Shown here in pieces: positions 44,452-53,268 of a stretch of DNA of 64,000 nucleotides. The notes under the pieces are model-generated. The model ran no database searches, was not told where the DNA came from, and was given only the letters and a program-made list of their open reading frames with translations. The stretch lies in the NCBI RefSeq assembly GCF_045762675.1, contig NZ_JBJDLK010000004.1, positions 523,438 to 587,437 on the forward strand, in the 5' to 3' direction. Each line of letters starts with the position of its first letter. The first letter of the stretch is position 1. Origin of the DNA: Elizabethkingia meningoseptica_A. Lineage in GTDB: Bacteria > Bacteroidota > Bacteroidia > Flavobacteriales > Weeksellaceae. Both the position numbers and the translations under genes were made by a program.

Positions 44452-45090
44452 ATGGAAAACAGAAAATATATAAAAGTAGGTGTTGCAGGACCTGTAGGTT
44501 CCGGTAAAACAGCATTGTTAGAACGCTTAAGCAGAAAATTATTTGGGACGTATGATCTTGGTGTAATTACCAATGATATTTATACCAAGGAAGATGCAGA
44601 GTTTATGGCAAAAAACAGCCTGCTTCCGGATGACAGAATAATCGGTGTGGAAACAGGAGGATGCCCGCATACTGCTATCCGTGAAGATGCGAGTATGAAT
44701 CTTGAAGCAGTAGATGAATTAGCGGCACGCTTTCCGGAAATTGAACTGATTCTTATTGAGAGCGGAGGTGATAACCTTTCTGCGACCTTTAGCCCGGACC
44801 TTGCGGATGTAACCATTTTTATTATCGATGTTGCCGAAGGTGAAAAGATTCCAAGAAAAGGAGGACCCGGTATTACAAGATCGGACCTGTTAATCATTAA
44901 TAAAATTGACCTTGCACCGCACGTAGGAGCCAGCCTTGAAGTAATGGAAAGAGATGCGAGAAGAATGAGAAACGGAAGTCCTTTTGTATTTACCAATCTT
45001 AAAACGGAAGAAGGCCTGGATAAAGTAATCGGCTGGATAAAAAAATATGCATTACTTGAAGAATGTGAAGAACCGAATCTGGTAAGATAA
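44452..45090 (+). CDS. ureG: urease accessory GTPase UreG
   Basis: 212 aa. The P-loop GPVGSGKT is at residues 13-20 and the nickel-binding Cys-Pro-His motif at 71-73 (GGCPHTAIREDAS). The ESGGDNLSATFSP stretch is the further family signature. It hydrolyses GTP while nickel is handed to the urease active site. ureD begins at the next base after its stop codon. Confidence 0.98.
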   Translation: MENRKYIKVGVAGPVGSGKTALLERLSRKLFGTYDLGVITNDIYTKEDAEFMAKNSLLPDDRIIGVETGGCPHTAIREDASMNLEAVDELAARFPEIELILIESGGDNLSATFSPDLADVTIFIIDVAEGEKIPRKGGPGITRSDLLIINKIDLAPHVGASLEVMERDARRMRNGSPFVFTNLKTEEGLDKVIGWIKKYALLEECEEPNLVR

Positions 45091-45879
45091 ATGGAGAGTC
45101 GATTAAGTATTATTACTGGTTATAAGCAGGGAGCCTCTTACGTAAAAGACCTTTATGTGTCACTTCCGTTCAGAGTGGTTTCGGTAGGCCAGCGTAAACG
45201 TGATAACAAACTATATCAGATGGTCATGTCTTCCTCACCCGGAATTCTGGACGGAGACCGTTATCATCTGGATATTTCTCTGGAAGAAAATGCTGCCTTA
45301 CAACTTCAGTCACAGTCTTACCAAAGACTCTTCAATATGGAAGATAAAGCGACTCAGCAGCTAAATATCGTGATGCAGGACAATACTTCTTTTGCTTATG
45401 TACCTCATCCGGTTGTTCCACATGAAGATTCCAATTTTCAGAGTAAAGCAGATATCAGGATAGGAAAAAACAGTCAGGTTATTATCAGCGAAATTATTAC
45501 CTGCGGAAGGAAACATTATGGTGAGGTTTTCAAATTAAAACGTTTTCAGAACCTTACCGAAATATACCATAATGATAAGCTGGTTGTTAAAGATAACGTG
45601 CTGATCCAGCCGGATCTGATCCCAATCGGCAGTATCGGAAACCTGGAACAATATACCCACCAGGGAACGCTGATTTTCTACAGTACCAAAGATAATGTGG
45701 ATAAGAATAACCTGATAGAAACTATTGTGGCATGGTCAGAAGATAAAAGTAACGAACTGGAAATCGGTGTGTCTGCAATGGAAGACAATGGTTTTGTAGT
45801 AAGAGCGCTTGGACATGGCGGAGAGATTATGTATGACTTTTTCCTTCGGGTACAGGATTTACTTTGGGAACTTGAATAA
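45091..45879 (+). CDS. ureD: urease accessory protein UreD
   Basis: 262 aa, the scaffold that binds the apo-urease and channels nickel (also called UreH). Family marks are SSSPGILDGDRYHLDISLEENA at about 47-67 and LQSQSYQRLFNM, then the PHPVVPHEDSNFQ segment. Start immediately follows the ureG stop, so translation is coupled. Confidence 0.95.
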   Translation: MESRLSIITGYKQGASYVKDLYVSLPFRVVSVGQRKRDNKLYQMVMSSSPGILDGDRYHLDISLEENAALQLQSQSYQRLFNMEDKATQQLNIVMQDNTSFAYVPHPVVPHEDSNFQSKADIRIGKNSQVIISEIITCGRKHYGEVFKLKRFQNLTEIYHNDKLVVKDNVLIQPDLIPIGSIGNLEQYTHQGTLIFYSTKDNVDKNNLIETIVAWSEDKSNELEIGVSAMEDNGFVVRALGHGGEIMYDFFLRVQDLLWELE

Positions 45880-45892
45880 AAAAATAATAAAA

Positions 45893-46594
45893 ATGAATAC
45901 CACTATTTGGGCACTTATGTTAAGTGCTGTATCCATAAGTTTTATCCATACTGCCTCAGGCCCCGATCATTATCTGCCGTTTATTGTTTTATCTAAATCC
46001 AAGCGGTGGAGCAGAAGTAAGACAATTATGCTGACAATCGCCTGTGGCTTCGGACATGTGCTAAGCTCTCTGGCTATTGGTGCAGCAGGTGTTTTTCTGG
46101 GGTGGCAACTCAATAAATTTTCATGGTTTCAGGATCTTCGCGGAAATATTTCGGGATGGACATTGCTTGTTTTCGGTATCGCTTACCTGATCTACGGCCT
46201 TATACAGGCTCTGAGAAATAAGCCTCACAAGCATTTTGATGTTATGGGAGAAGATGTATATGTCTATGAACATAATCACAGTGAAGTCGTAATGCCGCAA
46301 AGCCGGATCAAGGTTACCCCTTTTGTACTGTTTATGATTTTCGTAATGGGGCCAAGTGAACCATTGACACCATTGCTTTTTTATTCCGGACTCAACAGGT
46401 CTGTTACCGAAATTATGGCATTGGTAGTACCGTTTACATTAACTACGGTAGCTACAATGCTGGGAATGGTGCTGCTTGGGCGCTATGGATATTCCACGTT
46501 ATTCAATACCGAAAAGCTGGAACGTTATATGGGCGTTGTAAGCGGTGCTGTGGTAACAATATGCGGAATAGGAATGGTGTTTTTAGGATGGTAA
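45893..46594 (+). CDS. NicO/UreH-type nickel permease
   Basis: 233 aa from the ATG at 45893 (MNTTIW); the longer frame from 45809 lies in ureD. Six hydrophobic segments are visible. The first helix contains HTASGPDH, the HxxxxDH motif of nickel/cobalt transporters of the NiCoT/NicO type, and a second helix starts ACGFGHVLSS. A cytoplasmic loop has EHNHSEVV, probably a further metal site. Its position 13 bp after ureD makes nickel uptake the likely role; export cannot be ruled out. Confidence 0.88.
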   Translation: MNTTIWALMLSAVSISFIHTASGPDHYLPFIVLSKSKRWSRSKTIMLTIACGFGHVLSSLAIGAAGVFLGWQLNKFSWFQDLRGNISGWTLLVFGIAYLIYGLIQALRNKPHKHFDVMGEDVYVYEHNHSEVVMPQSRIKVTPFVLFMIFVMGPSEPLTPLLFYSGLNRSVTEIMALVVPFTLTTVATMLGMVLLGRYGYSTLFNTEKLERYMGVVSGAVVTICGIGMVFLGW

Positions 46595-46621
46595 AATAAT
46601 TAAACTGTTATTGGCATTGTC

Positions 46622-46696
46622 ATGAATAAATCGGATACTTATGTAGGCGTGACGATTGCCGGTAACCTTATAAAAATAGAGATCACATATGAATAA
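46622..46696 (+). CDS. possible 24-residue leader ORF before the urea channel
   Basis: An ATG at 46622 opens a 24-codon frame (ending ITYE) whose stop overlaps the start of the urea transporter gene by 8 bp. The arrangement would allow translational coupling. Nothing shows that it is translated and it has no recognisable family. Confidence 0.25.
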   Translation: MNKSDTYVGVTIAGNLIKIEITYE

Positions 46697-47576
46697 ATTT
46701 TTTGAGAAAATTCCTTTTGTTGACAATGTGCTAAAAGGAGTAGGACAGATCATGCTTCAGGAAAACCGCTACACAGGAATTCTTTTTCTTGTAGGAATAT
46801 TTTTGGGAAGCTGGCAATGTGGTGTAGCGGCTATTCTGGCAACAGCTGCAGCTACATTCACCGCAATGAAGCTGAAGTATGCTCAATCTGAAATTAATGC
46901 CGGATTATATGGCTTCAGTGCGGCATTGGTAGGTGTAGCTTTGGCATTTATATTTCAGGCAACACCGCTTATCTGGTTATTGATTGTTCTGGGCGGTGCT
47001 TTAGCAGCTGTTATTCAGCATTTTTTTATTCAGAAAAAGATTCCGGTATTTACATTTCCGTTTATTGTGATTACGTGGGTGCTTGTATTTACACTGCATC
47101 ATTTCACTAATATTCAGCCTTCTGATCTTATCAGCGCAGAAATAATTCCTACGGATTATGATGATTTTCTGGCCTGTACCAATGGATTTGGGGAGGTCAT
47201 TTTTCAGGGCGGAGTGCTTTCAGGAATTATCTTCTTTGTAGCAGTATTTATCAGTTCACCGGTAGCTGCTCTTTACGGGTTGGCAGCATCTATTCTGGGA
47301 GCGGGTTTGTCTCAGCTGAACGGAGAACCTGTAAAAGAAATTCATATGGGATTATTTGGTTTTAATGCAGTCCTTTCTGCAATTGTTTTTTCAGGAGTTA
47401 AGAAAACAGACGGAATATGGGTGCTTATTGCTGTTTTTCTCACCATTGTAATCGATGATTTTTTGGTTGACAATCATATGCTGGATGCTGTCGGAGGAGT
47501 ATTTACATTCCCTTTTGTGGTGGGGACGTGGATAACGCTTATTATTCAAAAACTTTTTATAAAAAAAGTAGTATAA
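46689..47576 (+). CDS. urea transporter (UT family channel)
   Basis: 295 aa with about ten membrane helices in two repeated halves. Each half carries a UT-type segment: NAGLYGFSAALVGVALAF and MGLFGFNAVLSAIVFSG. A channel for urea entry in the inner membrane directly supports the urease encoded upstream. It follows the nickel permease by 94 bp. Confidence 0.92.
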   Translation: MNKFFEKIPFVDNVLKGVGQIMLQENRYTGILFLVGIFLGSWQCGVAAILATAAATFTAMKLKYAQSEINAGLYGFSAALVGVALAFIFQATPLIWLLIVLGGALAAVIQHFFIQKKIPVFTFPFIVITWVLVFTLHHFTNIQPSDLISAEIIPTDYDDFLACTNGFGEVIFQGGVLSGIIFFVAVFISSPVAALYGLAASILGAGLSQLNGEPVKEIHMGLFGFNAVLSAIVFSGVKKTDGIWVLIAVFLTIVIDDFLVDNHMLDAVGGVFTFPFVVGTWITLIIQKLFIKKVV

Positions 47577-47604
47577 ACTATAACTAAATCACATTAATTT
47601 TGAA

Positions 47605-47628
47605 ATGCCTGGCAAAGTGGGCGGGCAT
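47605..47628 (+). promoter_or_regulatory. GC-rich inverted repeat in the leader of the TonB receptor
   Basis: ATGCC (47605-47609) and GGCAT (47624-47628) flank a GC-rich 14-nt centre in otherwise AT-rich DNA, 22 nt before the ATG. It could be an operator for a nickel-responsive repressor or an RNA hairpin; it does not match the E. coli NikR consensus. Confidence 0.35.
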
Positions 47629-47649
47629 GAGTATACTTTGGACTAAAAA

Positions 47650-49902
47650 ATGAAGAAATCTAAAATAATGGCTGCCTTACTGGCAGTGGTAGTTGGCGGA
47701 CTTACCTATGCACAGGAAACGGTAGCTGAAAAAAAAATGCTGGTAAAAGATGTGGATGATAAATATCCCATCAGAGATGTACTTATTAAGTATAACAGAG
47801 GAGAGAGCCATACGCACTCTGGTGCAGACGGTTCCTTTGTAGTGGGGATAAAATCTTATCCGGATACATTAAGTATTAGTCATAACGGTTACGATGAGGT
47901 AAAGCTGGTGCTGAATGGTACAGAAGATAAAAACAATATTGTATTGCTTCAGCATAAACCCCAGCAGATTTCGGAAGTTGCTATTAACCATAGTTCCTTT
48001 CTTTCTGCAATCACCAAAGTCGATTTAAATAAATTTCCGGTGAATTCTGCTCAGGATTTATTGCGTAAAGTTCCCGGATTATTTATTGCACAGCATGCGG
48101 GCGGCGGAAAAGCCGAGCAGTTGTTTTTAAGAGGTTTTGATGCAGATCACGGAACCGATGTAAGTGTGAATGTGGATGGCATGCCGGTGAATATTGTATC
48201 TCATGCACATGGGCAAGGTTATTCGGATTTACATTTTGTGATTCCGGAAACTGTAAATAATATTGATTTTGGTAAAGGCGCTTATTATACTGACAGAGGT
48301 GATTTTAATACGGCAGGATATGTGGATTTCAAAACATTTGATCGCCTGAATAACAGCATGATTAAGCTGGAAGGAGGTTCTTTTAACACCAAAAGAATCA
48401 TGGGAATGTTCAATATTATCAATGATCCCACAAACCGTAAAAATGCTTATGTAGCTGCAGAATATAATTATACCGACGGGCCTTTTGATGTAAAACAGAA
48501 TTTTAACCGGGTAAATATTTTTGCTAAATATAATCAGTGGTTAACAGATCATGACTATTTTAATATTCAGTTTTCCTCCTTTAATTCTTCATGGAATGCA
48601 TCGGGTCAAATTCCGGAGCGTGCCGTAGATGAAGGAATTATAGGGCGCTGGGGAAGTATAGATCCTACTGAGGGTGGGAAGACTTCCCGTACGAATTTAC
48701 AAATGAATTATAAGCATATTATTTCTTCCTCGGAACAGATAGATGCTATGGCCTGGTATTCCCGCTATAATTTCAATTTATATTCCGATTTTACGTTCTA
48801 TCTGAAAGATAAAGATCATGGCGATGAAATTCAGCAGAAAGACGGCAGAAACATCTACGGAACAGAAGTGAAGTATACCAAGACATTCTCTTTACCTAAT
48901 AGCTCTTTGGACTGGGTGTCGGGAATAGGATTCCGAAATGACGATATTGGTACTTTACAGCTGAATCATGTATACCACAGGGATTTATTGCTGGGGCAAA
49001 TGTCGGATGTTACAGGAACGGAAACTAATTTACATGCCTATTCAGGGCTGGTATGGAAAACCGGAAAATGGACTATTAATCCTGGAGTACGGGTAGATCA
49101 CTTTATTTTTAATGTATACGATCTGCTGGATTATGAAAAATTACCTTCCGGGCAATCTACTGAAGCAACAAGAGTAAGTCCGAAACTTAATTTCTCTTAT
49201 GCAGCCAGTGACAAGGTCATGTGGTTTCTGAAAACCGGAATGGGTTTCCATTCCAATGATATGAGAGTGGCTGTAGAACAGAAAGGGCAGAAAACACTTC
49301 CATATTCCATAGGCGGAGATTTCGGTGTAAGATTACACCCGTTTAAATCCCTGATTATTACACCAACAATCTGGTATATGCAGCTGCAGCAGGAATTTGT
49401 ATATGTGGGAGACGACGCGGTGGTAGAGCCATCGGGGAAATCCAGACGTTACGGTGCGGATCTGGGAATTCGCTTTCAGCCTTTGGCCAATATTTACCTG
49501 AATGCAGATATTAATTATTCTCATGCACGATTTGTAGATGAGGCAAAAGGAGAAGATTATGTACCACTGGCTCCGGTTGTTACAAGTACGGGATCGGTAA
49601 ACTGGGATTTTCTTAATGGTTTCTCGCTTGGAGTACAATACCGGTATTTAGGAGCAAGGCCAGCGGTGGAAGACAACAGCATCAGAGCAAAATCTTATTT
49701 TGTGAACGATTTGGTTTTATCGTATAACCGGGCAAAGTGGGGGGCAAATTTCCAGATCAGCAATCTTTTCAATGTGAAATGGAATGAAGCGCAATTTGCG
49801 ACAGAAACACAGTTGAGAAACGAACCTAATCCGGTTACAGATCTTACTTATACACCGGGAACTCCATTTGGTGTGAAAGTAGGTGTTTATTATAAATTTT
49901 AA
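47650..49902 (+). CDS. TonB-dependent receptor, probably for nickel
   Basis: 750 aa. Signal peptide (about 1-21), then a carboxypeptidase-regulatory-like domain (about 25-105), plug (about 108-230) and a 22-strand barrel ending in FGVKVGVYYKF with the terminal Phe expected for barrel assembly. The plug has His-rich motifs GFDADHGTDV and SHAHGQGYSDLHF, typical of receptors for metal ions or metallophores. Its position after ureases and nickel permease makes nickel the best guess; this is inferred from context. The final codons overlap a strong terminator. Confidence 0.9.
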   Translation: MKKSKIMAALLAVVVGGLTYAQETVAEKKMLVKDVDDKYPIRDVLIKYNRGESHTHSGADGSFVVGIKSYPDTLSISHNGYDEVKLVLNGTEDKNNIVLLQHKPQQISEVAINHSSFLSAITKVDLNKFPVNSAQDLLRKVPGLFIAQHAGGGKAEQLFLRGFDADHGTDVSVNVDGMPVNIVSHAHGQGYSDLHFVIPETVNNIDFGKGAYYTDRGDFNTAGYVDFKTFDRLNNSMIKLEGGSFNTKRIMGMFNIINDPTNRKNAYVAAEYNYTDGPFDVKQNFNRVNIFAKYNQWLTDHDYFNIQFSSFNSSWNASGQIPERAVDEGIIGRWGSIDPTEGGKTSRTNLQMNYKHIISSSEQIDAMAWYSRYNFNLYSDFTFYLKDKDHGDEIQQKDGRNIYGTEVKYTKTFSLPNSSLDWVSGIGFRNDDIGTLQLNHVYHRDLLLGQMSDVTGTETNLHAYSGLVWKTGKWTINPGVRVDHFIFNVYDLLDYEKLPSGQSTEATRVSPKLNFSYAASDKVMWFLKTGMGFHSNDMRVAVEQKGQKTLPYSIGGDFGVRLHPFKSLIITPTIWYMQLQQEFVYVGDDAVVEPSGKSRRYGADLGIRFQPLANIYLNADINYSHARFVDEAKGEDYVPLAPVVTSTGSVNWDFLNGFSLGVQYRYLGARPAVEDNSIRAKSYFVNDLVLSYNRAKWGANFQISNLFNVKWNEAQFATETQLRNEPNPVTDLTYTPGTPFGVKVGVYYKF

Positions 49903-49938
49903 AAATGATGCAGAAAATTTATTTTCTGCATCATTTTT
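49901..49938 (+). terminator. 18-bp intrinsic terminator at the TonB receptor stop
   Basis: Two perfectly complementary 18-nt arms (49901-49918 and 49921-49938) enclose 2 nt and the last bases run into T. The left arm contains part of the TAA stop codon. Confidence 0.88.
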
Positions 49939-49969
49939 GTATCATTTTTAAAGAATACTCATAAATAAA

Positions 49970-50860
49970 ATGGAAGTATTATCCAATTTTCAATATAAAA
50001 AACTTTTCCTTTCCAATATTACGGAGAAAATTCTGGAAAATAATGCAGATATACAGCTATACAGACTGGAAGATTACCTGAAAGGAATTCTTATGCCGGT
50101 TATTCCGTACCGGACTACTTTTAATTTTATGATATTCGTAACGAACGGGCGTATTAAGCAATATCTGGATACTGTGGAATATGAAGCGGAAAAAGGCGAA
50201 GTTATTTTTATAAAGCAGGGAACTATTACAGCTACAATAGAGCTTTCTGATGATATTGAAGGTTTTTTTCTGGCTTATGAAAATAATATTCTTTCTGAGC
50301 AGGAACTGCCTAAGCATAAGACGAGCATCTTTTTTATGACGCCTTTTCTTCATCTGGACAATCTTACATATGCTACGATTACGCAGTTGTTGGTTATTCT
50401 GGAACAAGAATTATTGTTGAGCAATCTGGATGTAAATGACGTAACGATTACTATGCTCCATCTTATTCTCGTTAAAATGCTGAGTTCAGATTCCAGCAGC
50501 CATCATAAGCTTGCAACAAGACCTATGGAATTATCCCTTCAGTTCAGAGATTTGCTGTTTAAGCATCATATTACAGAAAAACGGGTCGCTTTTTATGCCA
50601 ATAAATTGTCAGTTACCGAAAATTATTTGAACAAGTGTATCAAGAATGTTACGCAGAAATCGCCTAAACAATGGATTAATGAGATTGATATCAATTACGG
50701 AAAGGCACTTTTGCATTCTACGAAGGATATTGCTGAGATTGCTTATGAACTCAATTTTCAGACAGCCTCACACTTTACGCAACTTTTCAAAAAGATTACA
50801 GGGATTACACCTAAAGATTACAGAACATTATTTCTGAAGGATAAAATAATAATGGAGTAG
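49970..50860 (+). CDS. AraC-family transcriptional regulator
   Basis: 296 aa. The N-terminal half is a cupin-like sensor (IKQGTITATIEL), and the C-terminal 100 residues form the double helix-turn-helix: KRVAFYANKLSVTENYLNK and then IAEIAYELNFQTASHFTQLF, ending KITGITPKDYR. It lies 67 bp after the TonB receptor on the same strand, beyond its terminator, so it has its own promoter or depends on readthrough. Regulation of the urease/nickel genes is a reasonable guess from position alone. Confidence 0.92.
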   Translation: MEVLSNFQYKKLFLSNITEKILENNADIQLYRLEDYLKGILMPVIPYRTTFNFMIFVTNGRIKQYLDTVEYEAEKGEVIFIKQGTITATIELSDDIEGFFLAYENNILSEQELPKHKTSIFFMTPFLHLDNLTYATITQLLVILEQELLLSNLDVNDVTITMLHLILVKMLSSDSSSHHKLATRPMELSLQFRDLLFKHHITEKRVAFYANKLSVTENYLNKCIKNVTQKSPKQWINEIDINYGKALLHSTKDIAEIAYELNFQTASHFTQLFKKITGITPKDYRTLFLKDKIIME

Positions 50861-50930
50861 CGCCGGTTATTTCCGGGTGGTTTAAATGATCGGCAAGAAA
50901 TTATTAAAACACCCAGAAATAAGGCATATT

Positions 50931-51671
50931 TCATTCATCTTCTCCAAAGGCAATTTCAATTGCAATATACTGAACGACAAGTTCACAGATATTAGCATTC
51001 TCATCATATCCCAGATACACCGGATAAACACCATCACCAAAACCCGTCTGAATCATTGGAATAGTCAGGTTACTGCCAGGCAGTCTGAAATTAATCCAGT
51101 CTCCGTCTTTTCTCTGGTATTCGGGGTTTCTTTCAAAACTGTTTTTAAATTCCTGTGCAAAGAAGTTGTCGTAGATATTTCCTTCGGGGTTTTCTTTTTC
51201 CCACTGGTTTACAAAATTACAGTATAAATCCCTTGTCTCTGTATCTACAATAGTTGCCAGGCCTGCATCTACATTAAATCCGAAATATTCTCCATTTTCC
51301 AGACTATCCAGATCTTCATTGCCTATCAATGCTTCGGTATATGATACCGCTTTATTTTCTGTGAATTTTATGCGCGTAGCTACATATCTGTAATGATCTT
51401 CATCTACCTCAACTACAAGTGTCGTAACAGGGAATGTTCCTGTTGGAACTTTTGTAAAATAAGGACTTTCTTCCTTGTGTAAATAAACCAGCGGATCTCT
51501 TACCAGTATATTTCCGGTTGGAAAGCTTACTTCCCCCATATCCAGATGAAAAAGCTTTTTATTGCATAATTCATTTTGGGTAAAGTATTCATTGAAATCA
51601 CTTAAAGGTGACAGGAAGCCTTTCTTTTCGTTATATTTCCTTATCCATTCTTCGTTTGGTGTAATGCTCAT
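50931..51671 (-). CDS. DUF4241-like protein
   Basis: 246 aa, no signal peptide, acidic. The C-terminal segment TGFGDGVYPVYLGYDENANI followed by CELVVQYIAIEI is the mark of DUF4241, a family without known function. The stretch FGFNVDAGLATIVD near residue 130 is also conserved in that family as I recall. It stands alone, convergent to the AraC gene and divergent to the phosphodiesterase gene. Confidence 0.8.
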   Translation of the reverse strand: MSITPNEEWIRKYNEKKGFLSPLSDFNEYFTQNELCNKKLFHLDMGEVSFPTGNILVRDPLVYLHKEESPYFTKVPTGTFPVTTLVVEVDEDHYRYVATRIKFTENKAVSYTEALIGNEDLDSLENGEYFGFNVDAGLATIVDTETRDLYCNFVNQWEKENPEGNIYDNFFAQEFKNSFERNPEYQRKDGDWINFRLPGSNLTIPMIQTGFGDGVYPVYLGYDENANICELVVQYIAIEIAFGEDE

Positions 51672-51998
51672 ATGATTTGGTTGTATTGTTGTTTTGATAT
51701 TTATAATGCTAAAAATATATATTTAACATAATATTCAGAAGTTTCCAGTGTTAAGATTTTATTAATGTTTAGAGTTATAGTAGTAGTATAAACAATAAGA
51801 TGCTGATACTATGATAAGTATGTTTGAGTTCATCATTTCAGGCTAATTGTTTTAAAATGTAATCTGAAATGACATTTGTTTCAGTTTTTAAGATTGTAAT
51901 TTTAATTAAAATTAATATCATGATTTTCAAATGTTAATATTTTATTAAAAATGCAATTAATCATTTTTTCTGAATTTTGTAGGAATAAAAAACTACCC
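51672..51998. other. divergent intergenic region with a 9-bp inverted repeat
   Basis: This 327-bp gap has no convincing ORF. TCATTTCAG (51833-51841) and CTGAAATGA (51864-51872) are exact inverse copies 22 nt apart. A GAATTTTG close to the TAnnTTTG consensus lies about 20 nt before the phosphodiesterase ATG. Confidence 0.4.
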
Positions 51999-53258
51999 AT
52001 GAAATTCTTAAAAAAACACCTGCTCCTCATTCTTGTTTTCTCCGGCTGCAGTGTTTTTGCACAAAAAACGACGACTCAAAAGAAAGTCGTCTTTATTATT
52101 GTAGATGGTATTGCCGAAGATATGCTGGAGAAATCTGAAATACCTAATCTGAACAGAATAAAAAAAGATGGTGCTTTACTGAGAGCTTATGTAGGCGGGG
52201 AAAAAGGCGGTTACAGTGAAACACCAACTATTTCAGCGGTAGGATATAACAGCTTATTAACAGGAACATGGGTAAATAAGCATCATGTTTATGATAACGA
52301 TATCAAAGCACCTAATTATAACTATCCAACCATATTCAGACTTTTCAAAAATCAGTTTCCAAATAAAAAAACAGCTGTATTTTCCACATGGGAGGATAAC
52401 CGGACCAAGCTTATTGGTGAAAACCTGCCAGCGACAGGTCATATAAAAATGGATTATGCTTTTGACGGAATGGAGAAAGATACAGTCCGTTTTCCACATG
52501 ATAAACAAAGCGGATATATCCGTAAAATTGATAGCGTAGTTGCGGAGAAAGCTGCCAGCTATATCAGACAGAATGCACCGGATGTATCCTGGGTTTATTT
52601 AGAATTTACGGATGATATGGGACACCGCTACGGAGATGGTGATATTTTATATAAAGCTATTTCTTTTGAGGACAGGCTTATCGGCCAAATTTATGATGCC
52701 GTAAAGGAACGTGAAGCAAAGCATCATGAAGACTGGCTTTTTGTAGTAACTACGGATCATGGAAGATCGGCAAGCAATGGTAAGGGACATGGCGGGCAGA
52801 GTGACCGGGAACGTAATACCTGGATTGCTATAAACAAGCCGACAATTAACACATACGCAAAAAACAATCGTGTAGCTGTTACCGATATACTTCCTACCAT
52901 GATTGATTTTCTTAATATTAAAGTGCCGGTGCCTGTACAACAGGAAATAGATGGTATTGATTTGTTAAAGCCAAGGAATGCGTATGACCTGAAGGCTTCG
53001 TTAGCATCCGATAATATGCTGGAGGTAACCTGGAAAACAACAGCTGCAGCAAAGGGAAATGCGGAAGTATTTATCACCAACACCAATAATTTCGGAACCG
53101 GAGGTACCGATTCTTATCAGTCTTTGGGGAAAGCTGACCTCAGCAAAGGACATTTTACATCAAAACTTAAAATCGGTGCATCCGATATCTACAAAATTGT
53201 TCTGAAAACTAAAGATGGTTTTCTGAATACATGGATCAGGAATAAACACACTAAATAA
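51999..53258 (+). CDS. secreted type I phosphodiesterase / alkaline-phosphatase-fold enzyme
   Basis: 419 aa from the ATG at 51999, which opens a normal signal peptide (LLLILVFSGCSVFAQ); the cleavage could be by signal peptidase I or, via GCS, at a lipobox. FIIVDGIAEDML supplies the first metal Asp, ETPTISAVGYNSLLTGTW carries the nucleophilic Thr or Ser, and EFTDDMGHRYGDGD and TTDHGRSASNGKGHGG give the other metal ligands, as in the phosphodiesterase/nucleotide pyrophosphatase family. About 90 C-terminal residues look like a fibronectin-type beta domain. It is 10 bp upstream of susC, so it is the first gene of a three-gene operon. Confidence 0.88.
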   Translation: MKFLKKHLLLILVFSGCSVFAQKTTTQKKVVFIIVDGIAEDMLEKSEIPNLNRIKKDGALLRAYVGGEKGGYSETPTISAVGYNSLLTGTWVNKHHVYDNDIKAPNYNYPTIFRLFKNQFPNKKTAVFSTWEDNRTKLIGENLPATGHIKMDYAFDGMEKDTVRFPHDKQSGYIRKIDSVVAEKAASYIRQNAPDVSWVYLEFTDDMGHRYGDGDILYKAISFEDRLIGQIYDAVKEREAKHHEDWLFVVTTDHGRSASNGKGHGGQSDRERNTWIAINKPTINTYAKNNRVAVTDILPTMIDFLNIKVPVPVQQEIDGIDLLKPRNAYDLKASLASDNMLEVTWKTTAAAKGNAEVFITNTNNFGTGGTDSYQSLGKADLSKGHFTSKLKIGASDIYKIVLKTKDGFLNTWIRNKHTK

Positions 53259-53268
53259 GAATCTATTC

